DNA of 64,000 nucleotides from the NCBI GenBank assembly GCA_026119855.1, contig JAOWBW010000182.1, positions 1,156,297 to 1,220,296 of the forward strand. The letters are read 5' to 3'. The stretch comes from Campanula takesimana (taxonomy: Eukaryota > Streptophyta > Magnoliopsida > Asterales > Campanulaceae). A program made the position numbers and the translations under genes. The notes below the pieces were generated by a model, which did no database searches, was not told where the DNA came from, and saw only the letters and a program-made list of their open reading frames with translations. How positions within the stretch are numbered: the first letter of the stretch is position 1; each line of letters begins with the position of its first letter. This document shows, piece after piece, positions 42,372-55,780 of this stretch.

Positions 42372-43856
42372 ACCTTTCTTTTTTCTTCGTAAATAGAAAG
42401 GAAATAACTGCCATAAATTTGTACAATACTTCTTCCATCCCTTTTTAACTTACAAATTTTGGGTTGGGCACATTATTTAGGAAAAAAGTGAAAAAGCAAA
42501 AAAGTTGATGTGTTGTGAGTGTCGATAGTTGAGTGGGAGAGAGAAAGTGTGATAGAGAATAGTAAGTGGACTAGTTTATTTTATCATGCAAGTCCGACAC
42601 TTTTTTTCAACTTTTTCCGACCACTGTGAACATAATTTCAATTCATAACCTGATTTTGTCTCAAAATACTTGTCATTTCACTATTTTCAAAGTTTTTTTT
42701 ATTGTTCTATACCAATTATACATTTAATAATGATAGTGAACTATCTCATACCTAACCATTTAATTACCTAGGTAGTTGAATTACTTTACGAGTATTTGAG
42801 ACTTCTTCACATGTATTAATGGCATTTCTTAATATGTGTGAAACACTCCAAAATGACATCTATTTTGAGACGGAGGGAGTATCATGTTACTTTGGTTGCA
42901 AAATCAAAGGTGTTGACTAGGTCCATAGAGGCGGTGATCGGAGGTCGGGGATGGGAGGGGTGACTGGAGGTGGAGAGGGAGAGAGAGAAAGATTGGGTGA
43001 GAGAAAGGAAAGGCGACAGATGTGGTAGTCGAAGGAGCCCTCTTCGCGGGATTTGGGAGGAGGAGGTGGTGAGTTACTGCGTGGGAGAGAGAGGCATGTG
43101 CTTGCTGTTGATTCCGTCGTTGATTTGGCCGGCGCCGTCAACGGTGGTGATGTAGCCTTCAAAGAACTGAATCTCAGCGAAGGTGAGAGTCGCAGAGATC
43201 AGATTAAAGACGAGAGAGAAAGAGTTGGTCGGCGACGGCGACACTTACAGATCTGGCGGAGGGAAAGGAATAGTATGCGATAATTCGAATCATGGTTAGG
43301 AGTATAAAAATCCAGGGTCGCCGGAGTTGTGGGAGGGGAGGGGAGAGGTCGTCGAAGTTAGTCAAAGGGAAGAGGTCGCCGGATGTTGGGAAGGGGAGAG
43401 AGAAAGTAGAGAGAGAGAGAGAGAGAGAGTGCGTGACTGTGTGTCGTGTGGGAGACGAGGGGGGTGGGTTTTGTTTGAATTAGGGGTAGTTTTGGCATTT
43501 TTAAATATTATAAATGGGCTGAGGGATTTTATGGTTAATTTATTTCTGGTGTAGGATTAGATGGTAGTACTGATTATTGCATGTCTTAAATGGTAGTTTG
43601 GGTTAGGATTTTGGACTAGGTGGCAATATTCTCTTTATCCAAAGTTGTTCAATTTTTGCCAATTGGTTGCCTATGTTTGAGATTTTTTTGTATTGTGATG
43701 AGTAAACTAACTTTTCGATAATTTTTTGACACACCTAAACACATGTGCAACATTTTCAAAGAGTATTCTCGTCAATCCCAAACTTAAAATAGATTGTGCA
43801 ACTTTAAATGACTAAAGTACCCTCTTCCTCAAACTTTTTCCCACCCCCTTCCACAC
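42372..43856 (-). mobile_element. Repeat E, copy 2 (inverted relative to 6737-8195)
   Basis: Alignable to copy 1 over about 1.48 kb in opposite orientation, including the internal degenerate MITE (about 42434-42883) and the CACCTAGTCC-type motif near 43615. Arginine/glutamate-rich open frames here arise from GA-rich sequence and are not treated as genes. The two copies form a long inverted repeat separated by about 34 kb. Confidence 0.7.
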
Positions 43857-44131
43857 TCACTCCGTTGACTACCCCCACCCTCACCGCCTCTGCCACTTCG
43901 TTGTCCAACTCCACAAACCTAAAACCATATCATTCATTTCATTATTTTTCGTAAACCCAATGAGCAGGATTTCATAAGAACAGACCATAAAATTGAATGC
44001 CATTCATTTTTAAGAGGAGCGGAACAAATATGCAGACTAATAAACTGCCAAGAGCTTTCACTTGTTCTTTTAACCAGAGCGCCGCCAGAGTTGTATCCCG
44101 TCCCCGCTACTCCGCCCCCCGCGCCCGCGAT
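43857..44131. other. Unassigned sequence
   Basis: A C-rich stretch, then AT-rich sequence, then a GC-rich block (44085-44130). No gene, terminal repeat or known element was seen. Confidence 0.4.
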
Positions 44132-44405
44132 TGTTGTTTAAATAAAGTATGAGTTGCTGCTGCAGAGCTCAAATATTTAGAGAGGAGAGTATATAATTGT
44201 AAATTGATTTTATTTCTGAATATGATCTCCAAAGACTTGGATACATGGGTATTTATACTTGTGAAGAGATATCATAATTAATCTCTAGACTTATCTAAAT
44301 AATTAATTCTTATTCTTATCTAGATGATTCATGTACACAATTCATGAATCGTTATTAGCAAAGTAAATGGATAGTGATCTAGGACAAAGTGCATTAATTC
44401 CAACA
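44132..44405 (-). repeat. 3' LTR of a Ty1/copia element (274 bp)
   Basis: The ends TGTTG...CAACA form a 5-bp inverted repeat. On the minus strand a purine tract of 12 G (44406-44417) precedes TGTTGGAATTAATGC. A TATAAATA box lies inside (about 44256). The other LTR is absent. Confidence 0.8.
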
Positions 44406-44904
44406 CCCCCCCCCCCCTTAATGCGCTTTCTTCATAACGCCGATCAACAATCTGAAGTAGCAAAACTTTTCTTTGGAGAGTGCTTTTGTTAGCAAGTCAG
44501 CAAGCTGCTCATCTGTTCAAACAATATTCAAGCTGAATTTCCTTCTTCTCGATTGCTTCTCTAACAAAATGGTACTTGATCGAAATGTGCTTGGTTCGAT
44601 CATGATTGACTGGATTTTTGCCAATTGCAATGGCTGATTTGTTATCACAAAACAATATTGTGCTGCCATCTTGCTTTTCTCCAATATCTTCAAGAAGCCT
44701 TCGTAGCCATATTGCTTGAGATGTCGCTTTTGCTGCTGCGTCGTAATCGGCTTCAGCTGTTGATTGAGCAACTACACTATGCTTCTTCGAGCTCCATGAA
44801 CATATTCCCAATCCAAGAGAGAACACATAAGCTGACGTGCTTTTATTGTCATCTAGACATCCAGCCCAATCACTATCAGTTGTCAAATCACCATTGACAA
44901 TCAC
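44406..44904 (-). pseudogene. Ty1/copia RNase H and pol C-terminus
   Basis: The translation TTDSDWAGCLDDNKSTSAYV, ICSWSSKKHSVVAQSTAEAD, SAIAIGKNPVNHDRTKHISI is the copia RNase H region (D-S-D-W-A-G, SSKK, STAEA). After a frameshift near 44510 it continues DEQLADLLTKALSKEKFCYF to the pol stop just before the purine tract. The 5' part is cut at about 44904. The flanking 85 bp (CAGTTGTCAAATCACC onward) is also found at 36554, so repeat X once joined the same copia element. Confidence 0.85.
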
Positions 44905-45081
44905 AATTTTTAATTTTCACTTGCAGTCATAATGTCATGTAATAAAGTAATTAGGAAGAAATTAAGGTAAATATGTTACTATACTACCTCTGTCCCTAAA
45001 TGAGTGTCCAAATTTCATTTTAAGGGACATAACAAATTAGATAGTAATGATATTGTTTTGATTTATTTTTGTAAAATCATA

Positions 45082-45358
45082 CTCCCTCCGTCCCGCTACA
45101 ATCCTCATACTTACTATTTACACGCAAATTAAGAAAAAAATTAGTGGAATAAGTGATGTGAGTATGAAAAGTGAGGTAAGAGAGAGAGAGTGTGGGGTAG
45201 GGAATAGTGAATTGATTTGTGTTGTGAGTATAAAAGTAAAGTAAGAGAGATAATTAGTGGGTGAAATAGTAAAGATTCTTTGCCATTTTTGGAAGGGTGA
45301 AGTATGTAATGAGACGCCCAATGAGGAAAGTGTGAAGTAACTAATGGGACGGAGGGAG
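45082..45358. mobile_element. Stowaway-type MITE (277 bp)
   Basis: CTCCCTCCGTCCCGCTACAA at the left and TAATGGGACGGAGGGAG at the right with TA on both sides. The interior is purine-rich with GTGAGTATAAAAG-type sequence and non-coding. A lone MITE start (TCCCTCCGTCAC) lies at 45547 without a matching end. Confidence 0.85.
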
Positions 45359-45904
45359 TATTTTGTAAGAAACAAAAACCTGAGCTGTTTGTCGCCTGAA
45401 ATGTACCATTGCTCTGAATGAGTGCAAAAGTTGGATTCCGAAATGAAACTGTTTTTACAATACAATATAATTGTATTTTTTAGATGGTTTTAAATAATTT
45501 GATTTTTTTAGAGAAAATAAGAATTGGAATGTAACAAACTATATATTCCCTCCGTCACATCTCACTTGACATCCAAGAGGTGGGACACTAAGAAAAAAAA
45601 AAACAATTGTTTTTAGAGTAAATACTACTTTTTTTTTTTTTTTTTTTTAAAAAAAAAGCTAAGAAATCATGTATATAATATGTTAGATTTCAATTGTTAC
45701 TTTCTCTAAAACAATAAGGGGCAACTCCCATTTAGTCCCTCATTAGAATCTAAATTACCACCTAGTCCAAGGTATTTTCAATATTACCACCTAGTCCAAG
45801 GGATATTAAAAGGGCATGAATGCCCTTACTAAATGACTGGAAATTACATGATTACCCCTCCCTCCTCAACCTTTCACCTTCTCACCGGTCAACAACTTTG
45901 ACCG

Positions 45905-46275
45905 ACCGGCCACCACCTCCGGCCGACCACCACCTCCGGCAACCTTTTTCCGGCAACCTTTTCCGGCCACCTTTTTCCGGCCACCTTTTTCCAGCACCTT
46001 TTCCGGCAATATTTTCCGGCCACCATTTCCGGCCACCTTTTCCGGCAACTTTTCCGGCAATATTTCCCGGCGACCATTTTCCGGCCACCACCTCCGGCCA
46101 CCGGTTTCCGGCGGCCACCTCCGGCCACCATTTTCCAACCACCGTTTTCCGGCAACCACCTCCGTCCACCGTTTTCCGGTCACCACCTCTGACCACCATT
46201 TTCCGGCGACCATATTCCGGCCACCATTTCCGGCGACCACCTCCGGCCAACATTTTCCGGCCACCATTTCCGGCG
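45905..46275. repeat. CCGGCCACC-type minisatellite
   Basis: A degenerate tandem repeat of roughly 12-bp units (TTTTCCGGCCACC variants). It produces apparent Pro/Phe-rich frames on the plus strand and Gly/Arg-rich frames on the minus strand. These are a by-product of the repeat. Confidence 0.85.
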
Positions 46276-46279
46276 ACCA

Positions 46280-46950
46280 AACAACTGTGAACTAATCAGT
46301 AAGTTCACAGTTGTCAACAAAACTACTAAGAACACAATCGAATCCGGCGACCAAACAACTGTGAACTAATCAGTAAGTTCACAGTTGTTTAAGAACAAGT
46401 TCACAATTGTTCTAAAACAAGTTTACAGTTATTCCAAGAACAAATTCAAACATTAAAAAAAAAAAACTATTTTTTTTCAAGAACAAGTTCATAGTTGTAA
46501 GTTCGCAATTGTAAGTTTGCAATTGTAAGTTCGCAATTATTTCAAAAACAAGTTTGCAATTGTAAGTTCGCACTTGTTCCAAGAACAAATTCACATTTAT
46601 AAAAAAAAAAATACTATTTGTTTAAAAGAAAAAGTTCACAGTTGTAAGTTCGCAATTGTAAGTTCGCACTTGTTCCAAGAACAAGTTCGTACTTGTTACA
46701 AAAACACGTTCGCAATTGTTCCAAGAACAAGTTCGCAATTGTTTCAATAACAAGTTCGCACTTGTTCCAAAATCAAGTTCGCAATTGTAAGTTCGCAATT
46801 GTTTCTATAACAAGTTCGCACTTGTTCCAAAAACAAGTTCGCAATTGTAAGTTCGCACTTCTTCTAACAAGTTCACAGTTGTAAGTTCACAATTGTAAGT
46901 TCGCAAATGTTAGCTCGCAATTGTAAGTTCGCAATTGTTCCAATAACAAA
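46280..46950. repeat. GTTCGCAATTGT minisatellite
   Basis: About 670 bp of tandem units alternating AAGTTCGCAATTGT (14 bp) and a longer variant with CTTGTTCCAAGAACAA. The unit contains the palindromes ACAATTGT and GAACAAGTTC, so the array is rich in dyad symmetry. Units towards the left end (TTCACAGTTGT) are more diverged. Confidence 0.88.
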
Positions 46951-48168
46951 TTCACAGTTGTACTCTCATTTCCCAAACAACAACAAAAAAAAAAAAAAAA
47001 AAAAACAACAACAACAACAAACAAACCGACTTTGAGGGAAGTCGCCGGAGCTAGCGGTGACCGAAGAAAGAGTGGGGGAGGGGTGACCGGTGACAGAGAA
47101 GGAGTTGCAGGTTCGCCATTGAGAGAGAGAGAGAGAGAGGTGAGGGCTAGATCTGTAATTGCCGGAGGTGGGGAGGGGTGAACGGAGATGGTGTAAGGGT
47201 GGCCGGTGACGGAGAAGGAGCTGCAGGGTCGCCGGGGTTAGGGGAGGGATGGGGTCGCCGGAGTTGGCCAGCGATGGTGAGATGGCTGGGAGATTTGGTT
47301 GAATCTGAATAGTTGGCCGGCTGGAGCTTGTTGGGTTGAGAGGGTGAGGGACGCATTTGGGTCGGGGAGGGAGGGTCGCCGAGGTTAGGTAGAATGTCGC
47401 CGGAGATAGGGGTAGCGATTTTTTTTGGGTTTTTTCCAGTTCGGCCGTCGGCCATATCTCCGGCACCGGACATATTTTGGAAGATCCCAACGGTGGAAAG
47501 TAGCGTTTAGGTGTTGCGAACTCCCTCCAGAAATTTGAAGACGATCCAACGGTTCAATCATCGGGAATCGCGTTTTTACAATCCGAATTCTGGAGGTGCA
47601 GTTTTTTGTTTTTGATTCGGATTTTGGCATCTTGGCCGGAATTTTTCGACGGTTGTTGGCTCGTGCTTGTCGCCTAGAACTCCTCTAGGTTCAGCCATGG
47701 CTAAGGAGGGCGTTGGTACTGGGAGAAGGTCGCCGGAGATAGGGGAGATGAGGGGTCGCCGAAGGTGGGGGATGGAGGAGAGTGAAAACGCAGTGTGATG
47801 GTCGCCGGGGTTCGGAAATCGAGGGGAAAGGTCACCGGAGGTGAAGAGGAAGGGTCGCCGGCGATGGGGAAGGGAAAGGTCACCGGAGGTGGCCGGATGG
47901 GGTCGCCGGAGGTGGGGATGGAGAAGAGAGAGAAAGCAGTGAAAGAAAGTAGAGAGAGAACGCAATTTGCGTCTGAATGTGAGGAGAGGGGAGGGGTTTC
48001 TGTTTTAATTGAAAATAAGGGGTAGTTTCGGGATTCTATAATTTTAATGGACTAGATGGGAATATTCAAAATGTGCGTGGACTACATGGTAATATTGAAA
48101 ATGTGCGTGGACTAGGTGGTAATTTAGCTTAGAATGGGGGACCCTACGGTAATTTTCTCAAACAATAA

Positions 48169-48578
48169 TCAAACTATTTTAAATATAAATAAAGTAATAG
48201 TTGAAATGTAACAGACTGTATTTTTGTAGTAATATGGAAAATTATGGTTACATTTTAGGATAAAAACTGTACTATTTCAGAAAGAAAGGTTGCATTTCGA
48301 ATATAAACTGTTGCAATTCATTAAAAAAATGTTACATTCGTTTATTATAAAATGTAACAGTAGTTGTAGTAAGTCATATGTTATATTTAATACACTTTCT
48401 GCAAAATATGTTTATATTTGACAATAAAAACTTTTAAAGTTAAAAAAAATGTTACATTCCTTTATTATTAGTGTTATATTTGTTGATAAGGAGTAATTGG
48501 CGAGTAAAAAAACAATGAGACAAACAAAAAAGGAGGGACGATGAACGGGCGGACGGGTCGGCCCATAGGTGATCCATC
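48169..48578. other. Unassigned AT-rich sequence
   Basis: Repeated AATGTTACATT-type words on both strands but no clear element ends. The last 40 bp contain GGGCGGACGGGTCGGCCC. No gene was seen. Confidence 0.4.
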
Positions 48579-50985
48579 TCACGCTATGACACCGTCTCAC
48601 ACTATGAGAATGGTTTATTCCCATATTAACATTATAACTTTAACCCATACCAACGATGTAAATTTTCAACAGTGGACTCAGTTTATATATTTTGAATTCG
48701 TGGGCTTCGAATCTTCCTTACACGTCCTCCATTTTTAGAGTTGATACATCCTTCGATTGATCAATAGCTACCACAGCATAATCAAACTTTTGTGGAAAAA
48801 TATGATTGATTTTTTTTTTTTTAACAAGTCTTCCAATATGAAAATTTCCCCGCTTGTCGCCATGCATTTCGTTCACCATGGAATTTTTATCCATGTGATT
48901 TATTTTGAAATGTCTTCACTTTCTTCCATCTCCAGCATTCCAAAAACCGATCATAATCTCTTAAGACAAACTCTCATCACTATTCCTTCTCCTTTATAAG
49001 CGCATGAATGATTTTCCAGGCTTCCATTGCTATCTCGGATTTGAAAATTCTTTCAAATACCAACATCTCAGTTGCTTGGTAAATTTCAAAGAGTTATTTG
49101 TTGTCTTCCGATTATCAGATAGAAGCTTATTTGCGACGGTCAACTGGTGTTTATCATTTGGTTCTTCATACCATTTGTGAAAAAAAATTCCCTAACTTTT
49201 ATTTATTTATGCTGCACATGCATATTGTAACTCATTTAATCATACTTTTCTTTTTTTAAGCGAGGAATATGGGAGGTTTTGCAACTACTTGGCATTACTC
49301 TTATTACTAGCGGGTATCCCGTGCTCTGCATGGGAAACCAATACTATGTTTAAAAAAATATTTTAACTATAATTAACTAATATTATAATCATCATTTTAA
49401 CTAATACTATTAAAAATAAAAATCAATATATGATTACAATTATTATAATAACAATTATAATTAATTAATACTATTGATAGTAATATATAATATATATTAA
49501 TAGCAATTATTAATCTATATAATAATAATTATTAGTATAATTATTATAATAAAATAATATTATTAATAGTAATAGTTAATTGATATAGTAACTATTATGA
49601 TTAATTAATATTAAAAATTAATAGTCTAACTTATATAATAGCTTATATAATTAACTAATACTAATAATAGTAATAGTTAATGTATGTAGCCTATTATAGT
49701 TAACCAATACTATATAGTAAAAAATAACTTATAAAGTAACTATTATGGTTAACTAATACTATTAATAGTAATAATTAACTTATATATAGTAACCAGTATA
49801 GTGAACTAATACTATTAATAGTAATAGTTAGCTAATATAGTAACTATTATAGTTAACTAATACTATTAATAGTACTCCCGCTGTCCCTAAATGAGTGTCC
49901 ATTTTCAAGAAATATTTGTCCCTAAATGAGTGTCTTTTTTTAACATAACTTTCTCCCTAAACGTTTTTTTTCGAAAATTTTTTCACCGGTTTCTTTATAC
50001 GTGCAAAACTAAAGGTTTGGAAAGGAGATTACAAGATTATATATGAATCGTTGTTACCAAATTGTTCAAAAAGTTGAGATTTTCAGTGTCCCTTAAAATG
50101 AAATTTGGACCCTCATTTAGGGACAAAGGTAGTAATATTTAACTTGTATTGTAACTATTATAGTTAACTAATACTATTAATAGTAATAGTTAGCTAATAT
50201 AGTAAATATTTTAACTATAGTTAACTAATATAATAATCATCATTTTAACTAATACTATTATTAATAAAAATTAATATATGTTTACAATTATTATAATAAA
50301 TATTATAATTAATTAATACTATTGATAGTAATATTTAATATATATTAATACCAATGATTAATCTATATAATAATAATTATTAGTATATTTATTATAATAA
50401 AATAATATTATTAATAGTAATAGTTAATTAATATAGTAACTATTATGATTAATTAATATTAAAAATTAATAATCTAACTTATATAATAACTTATATAATT
50501 AACTAATACTAATAATAGTAATAGTTAATGTATGTAGCCTATTATAGTTAACAATTACTATATAGTAAAAATAACTTATAAAGTAACTATTATGGTTAAC
50601 TAATATTATTAATAGTAATAATTAACTTATATATAGTAACCATTATAGTTAACTAATACTATTAATGGTAATAATTAGCTAATATAGTAACTATTATAGT
50701 TAACTAATACTATTAATAGTAATATTTAACTTGTATTGTAACTAATATTGTTAAATAATACTATTAATAGTAATGGTTAACTTATACTATTAATAGTAAT
50801 AGTTAACTTATACTATTAATAGTAATAGTTAACTCATATAATTACTAATATTATTAACTAATAATATTAGCTAAGAATGAGAATATCAAAAGTCATTACA
50901 TTTTAAGATGATGATGTGGCTTCTCCAAATTCAAGCTTTTACTAAAACATGTACACATGTCAAACCCACAACTCTCCTCACCAAC

Positions 50986-51031
<46 letters not shown>

Positions 51032-52612
51032 TCCCTCCGTTTCATGTGAATTGAGAATTATTTCCCTTTTCGTCCGTTTCACCTCTATTGAGACGGCCCA
51101 AAATGGCAAACTTTTTAATATTTTATATTTACCCAACCCCACCTATTTGACCCCACTAATTCTCTCTCTTGATTTCCAACACTCATTTTATCCAACCAAC
51201 ACTACTATTTACCCCACTCATTCTCTCTCTTCATTTTCCACCACACATTCACTACTTTCTCTTAATTATTGTGCTATTTTTTTTTGTCTCAATTCACATG
51301 AAACGGAGGGAGTATAGATTTACTTGTATGAGAATAGAATATTTCATAACCAGAGAGAATAATTAGATATAGATAGTGGTGTTTACGGAATTGCAAAGTA
51401 GGTCGGCCTTCAATCTCGATAGAGTAGAGGTCTATACCGATTTGCAGGCCCGGACCTGTAGCTAGGCGAGTAAAGCAAACGCCTTAAGCCCCCGAAAAAG
51501 TAGTTGAAAATAGGGCCCCCAAATTTTAATGTTTTAGTATATATAATAGGCCATCCGATTTAAAACTTTTTATGGCTATTGTACCAGTGGTTGAGGCGCA
51601 AGTTTGAAAGTTCCATGCGCGTTCACAATACCAGGGTTCGAATTGTGGGACAGTTACCTTCTTTTTTTTTTTTTTTTTTCTTTCCTATTCTCCTACTTGG
51701 GATTTCTCTTTAGCAAATTCAATTCGACTTTCCCCAAATTCTAATTAGCCAATTAATTGGGTTTCATCCCATTCTTCCAAGCTTATTAAAAAAAGTAATT
51801 TATTTTTATAATATATTTACATACTTACTTTAGCGTTGCAGTATATTTTAAACTTAGCAGTTATCACTAAAATTTTGTTTTAAATATTCCCTTAAAATCC
51901 TTTGCTATTATTACTAAAAATTGCAGTATTTCCTCCTTCTTCTTCTTTTGCAGAATATGGTAATTAGAAAGAAATCGAATGCATTACTTCAATTTAATCT
52001 AAAAAGAACTTTGCAGAATATGGTAATTAGAAAGAAATCGAATGCTACTTTTGTTGTGCTTTTGGTTCAGTTGTCAAATCACCATTGACAATCACAATTT
52101 TTAATTTTCACTTGCAGTCATAATGTCATGTAATAAAGTAATTAGGAAGAAATTCAGGTAAATATGTTACTATACTACCTATGTCCCTAAATGAGTGTCC
52201 AAATTTCATTTTAAGGGACATAACATTTGGTACAACTTGGTGGAAAAATTTTATATATAATCTTTTAATACTCTTTGCGAACATTAGGTTTTGCAAGTAT
52301 AAAGAGACCAGTGAAAAAAATTTCGAAAAAAAAAAACATTTAGGGACAAAGTTATGGTAAAAAAGGACACTCATTTTGGGACAAAAATTTCCTGAAAATG
52401 GACACTCATTTAGGGACAGAGGGAGTAATTGCTTAAAAATAAAATTTCGATTAATAATGGACATTTATTTGGACATTCATTCTGGAGAGATAACAGAAGA
52501 AACAAATGCAAACTACTATTGCCAATGGTTAGGGCATCGGATGAGTCCTTACATCATGCATTATGCTTCAAATAAATTCAGAGATCAAATGTTTAAGTAC
52601 ATTAAATAATTA
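48579..52612. repeat. Composite repeat X, copy B (longer, diverged)
   Basis: Collinear with 33846-37088 but about 790 bp longer. A MITE of the CCCTAAATGAGTGTCC family (49875-50132, TA target) sits in the AT-rich Helitron body. After it the AT-rich body is repeated almost in full (from about 50208). The right end is not a natural repeat border: at 52608-52612 it switches to solo-LTR sequence at the AATTA microhomology. Confidence 0.85.
49875..50132. mobile_element. Stowaway-type MITE inside copy B
   Basis: CTCCCGCTGTCCCTAAATGA at the left, TTTAGGGACAAAGGTAG at the right, TA on both sides. The uninterrupted site AATAGTAATATTTAAC is present in copies A and C, so this insertion is specific to copy B. 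Confidence 0.85.
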
Positions 52613-54408
52613 TACATCTTACTCGTACAAGTTTTCAAATCTTTTTCTTAGGATATTCAAGCTCAAGACATTAGTTGGTGCCCTTAAGGTACACAAACAT
52701 TAACTTCAAGACACATAAAAGAGTTACCACTCTTATACTCAAGTTATCATTTAATCATGATTCAAGTCCACATTTCATTTGATCACAAAGGGACTATTTT
52801 TCAGTACTAGAGTGTTCTACAACACTCATCTAGGTCATCTAGGGTAGTACCCTAAACCTAGACCAAGAATACTTCGAGTTCAAATTAAGTCAATGCTATA
52901 CAACTCATACTTATAAGTTCATAATCCCCTACATAGGGTATTCAATCTCAAGTCATTGTTTTAATGCCCCTAAGGTGCACAAACCTTGATTTCAAGACAC
53001 AATAAAGAATTCTTATTCTTATACTTAATCAATTCAATGTCTCAAAACACCTATCTAGGTGCCCTAGACAAACACCCAAAATCTCATTAGGTAATTAGAG
53101 TGTGCTTTGAATAGCTCTCTATGTCTAGCTTATTCAGCTTCTTTCGGATCTTGATTTCGACTCTCTTATAGAAAGTTACGGAGGAAACAATTCAAGAAGG
53201 AAAATCAGAATTTCCACTTGGCACGACCGTGTGTGCAAAAGTGGCACGACCGTGCTATCAAGGTCGAGAGGTTTTCACACAAAACTCATTTTCGGCACGA
53301 CCGTGCCCATAAAAGGCGCACGACTGTGCTAACACTGTCGAGGAAATTTGCCTAAAGGTGATATTTGGCACGACCGGGCCAAATAAAGGCGCACGCCCGT
53401 GCGGTACAAATTTTGGCCCTTTCCCCCGAATTCAAGTTTCATTAATTCTCCGTCCCACACGTAGGAGTAACATTTAACTAACACTCCTAACATTCTCAGG
53501 AGTATACTAACAAGTTTAGAACTCCTATTTCAAGCCCAATTCATTTCTTTTACCGTCCCATAAATAATAGGACAATTTCCTTTTATTCCTATTTAATATT
53601 TCACCGTCCCCAAAAGTATAAGTACAATTTTATATTATACTAATATACCCATTTAGAGATACTTCCATTCATTTCCCCGTACCACAAATAATGGTACGAT
53701 TTTTCTAATAATATTTAAATCAAGTTACTATTTTACCGTCTCACGAATAGGAGTATAATTTCCTAATATATATGTTTGCAAACCCATTTGGAATTTAGGT
53801 TCAAGTTCTCTGTTCTGAACTAATATAGAAATACTCCCTTCGTACCAATTTTACAAGTATCACAAAAATTGCCCAAAACACAATTTTAACAAGAACAAGT
53901 AGCGGGAATAACATATATGCATGTTATTACAAGTAAGGGGGAGCTAATAACTTACCTAGTCAAAATCAAGTTGACCCAAATTAATTTCTGATCGGTCTGG
54001 AACGCTCTATTCAACGCCACGAATATTTATCCGGGACCAGAATCACGAACGGAGGAATAATTAATCGCGAGGAGTCGAGAATAGGGTAAAACTGAACTCC
54101 CTATTATGAAACAGAGAGAAAGAACGAGAAGGTTTGAAGAAGAATGCTTTCACAGTGAAGGCATTCACAAGATATACTTAACAACTTTCCAAGAATTGCA
54201 ACTAGGCCCCTCAAGTTCTAACTTTGACAAAAAGGCCCCTAAACTTTCAACTTTGACATTTAACCACCTTAATTTTTTTAAAGCAATTAAATAATTAACT
54301 CAAATAAAATAGCATATAAATATGCTAGTCAAGAATTTAACAAGCATGTCAAAATTTTAACAAATAAGTCAAATATTTAACGAGATTAAGGATGGGCGTT
54401 ACATGGAC

Positions 54409-55780
54409 TTTCAAGTAAAGGCTAAGTAATAAAATACTAGCACGATAAACAACTAATGATTCCAAAGTAGGGAACCTTATCAAGAAGTCACCAAGAAAGT
54501 GAAATGAACCAACAACACACAATTAAAGTGTTCCAATAATCTCAACAATGATAACACAATTCCCATATCACATTTGATCACAAAGGATCCAGTTAACTCA
54601 AGTACTCACCCAAAACTACTCACTCATCTCGAAGAGCTCAAGGAGAGCTTTAAAACGATAGCTTATACACCTAAAACGGAGTCCGGATGGGAGATTTATG
54701 AACTATCGAAGATTGTCTACGAAGAGTACAAGAGAGTGAAGCTCAGGACTTGTACAGCGGAGGGGGCGCACGCACGCGCAGAAAGGGTGCGCGCGCCCTA
54801 TAGGATCAGAAGGTTCTTGCAAAAAGGCCAGAGGAGGGTGCGCGCGCTCGCGCGAAAAGGGTGCGCACGCCCTATAGCATCAGAAGGTTTTCTAAGTTGA
54901 ACAAGGGAGGGTGCGCGCGCTCGCACCTAAAGGGTGCGCGCGCCCCCTAGGGATTTCGGCCAAACCCAGATTTCTTCTGGGTTCTTCAATTCGGGCAAGA
55001 ACACCAAAATTCCACCATTTTCATACCAAAACCAAAATTCTCATAATCAACTCTCAAAGTGAACCTAACAAATGAACTAGGACAACTTATGAGCTTAGAG
55101 GGGACCTAAATATCATCATTTAACAACCCCAAACCTAGATTTAAACCAACATTCAACAATCACCATTTTTAACCAAAAATCAAAAATAAATTCCAACTAA
55201 ATCCCAAACTCAATCAAACATCAAATGTATCAACTAAAGCATTATATGAACATGAAATGAACACTTTAGCATAAAAATAGGGGAAAAGCAACTTACTCGG
55301 ATTTTCTCAAAGTTGTCGGAATTCGAATATTCTTAGCTCCCTACGATCCTATCGACGATCTAAACATGTTTCATATTATGAGAAATGAGAGATAATGAGG
55401 GGAAGATAGCTAGATTGAAGAGAGAAGGGAGAGAAGAAAACTTACCCAAACCTAGGAGAGAGAGAGAGAGTATGCTGGGAATGGAGTGAGGATGAGGGAG
55501 AAGAGAGGGAGTAGGATGATTAGGTTTTAAAATGTTACACTTAGGGCCCCTCCCCTACTACTTACCATTACAATTAAACTCCCTACTACAATCAAGTCCC
55601 AACACTTCTACACTAGCACGAATAACTCAAATAAAATGCTAGGCATAAATTATTATGAAACATAAAATGTACACATAAATATTTAAATAAATAAATAATT
55701 TAAATGAATAAATAACCCATAAATAATAAATTAAATAATTATCACTAAGAAAAATAGAGGCGGGTTTTCGGGTCGTTACA
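54409..55780 (-). repeat. Partial Tekay-like LTR in the second duplicate
   Basis: The duplicated copy of 32341-33710, including the three-pair CpG palindrome array at about 54765-54950 and the terminal GGGTCGTTACA. It keeps the uninterrupted ATCAAATGTATCAACTAAAG site used by Tat-2 in the left LTR. Confidence 0.92.

Larger units (their letters stand above)
45718..48159. mobile_element. Mutator-like element MULE-2 (2.44 kb) with internal minisatellites
   Basis: A perfect nine-base duplication AAACAATAA (45709-45717 and 48160-48168) flanks inverted ends of about 100 bp. These share CTAAATTACCACCTAGTCC and TTTTCAATATTACCA. No transposase is visible. The interior has three parts: a TTCCGGCCACC-type minisatellite (45905-46275), a GTTCGCAATTGTAA-type minisatellite (46280-46950), and a GGTCGCCGGAGG-rich segment (47040-47930) that resembles GC-rich gene 5' ends. 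Long open frames here come from the repeats. Confidence 0.85.

Noticed and set aside
42917..43554. Several Arg/Glu-rich frames, some similar to frames at 7299-7613
   Set aside because: Both places are the two copies of repeat E; the frames come from GA/CT-rich sequence and no protein family is recognisable.
45820..46290. 156-codon Pro/Phe-rich plus-strand frame and three Gly/Arg-rich minus-strand frames
   Set aside because: They arise from the CCGGCCACC minisatellite; several frames are open at once, as expected for a repeat whose unit is a multiple of three.
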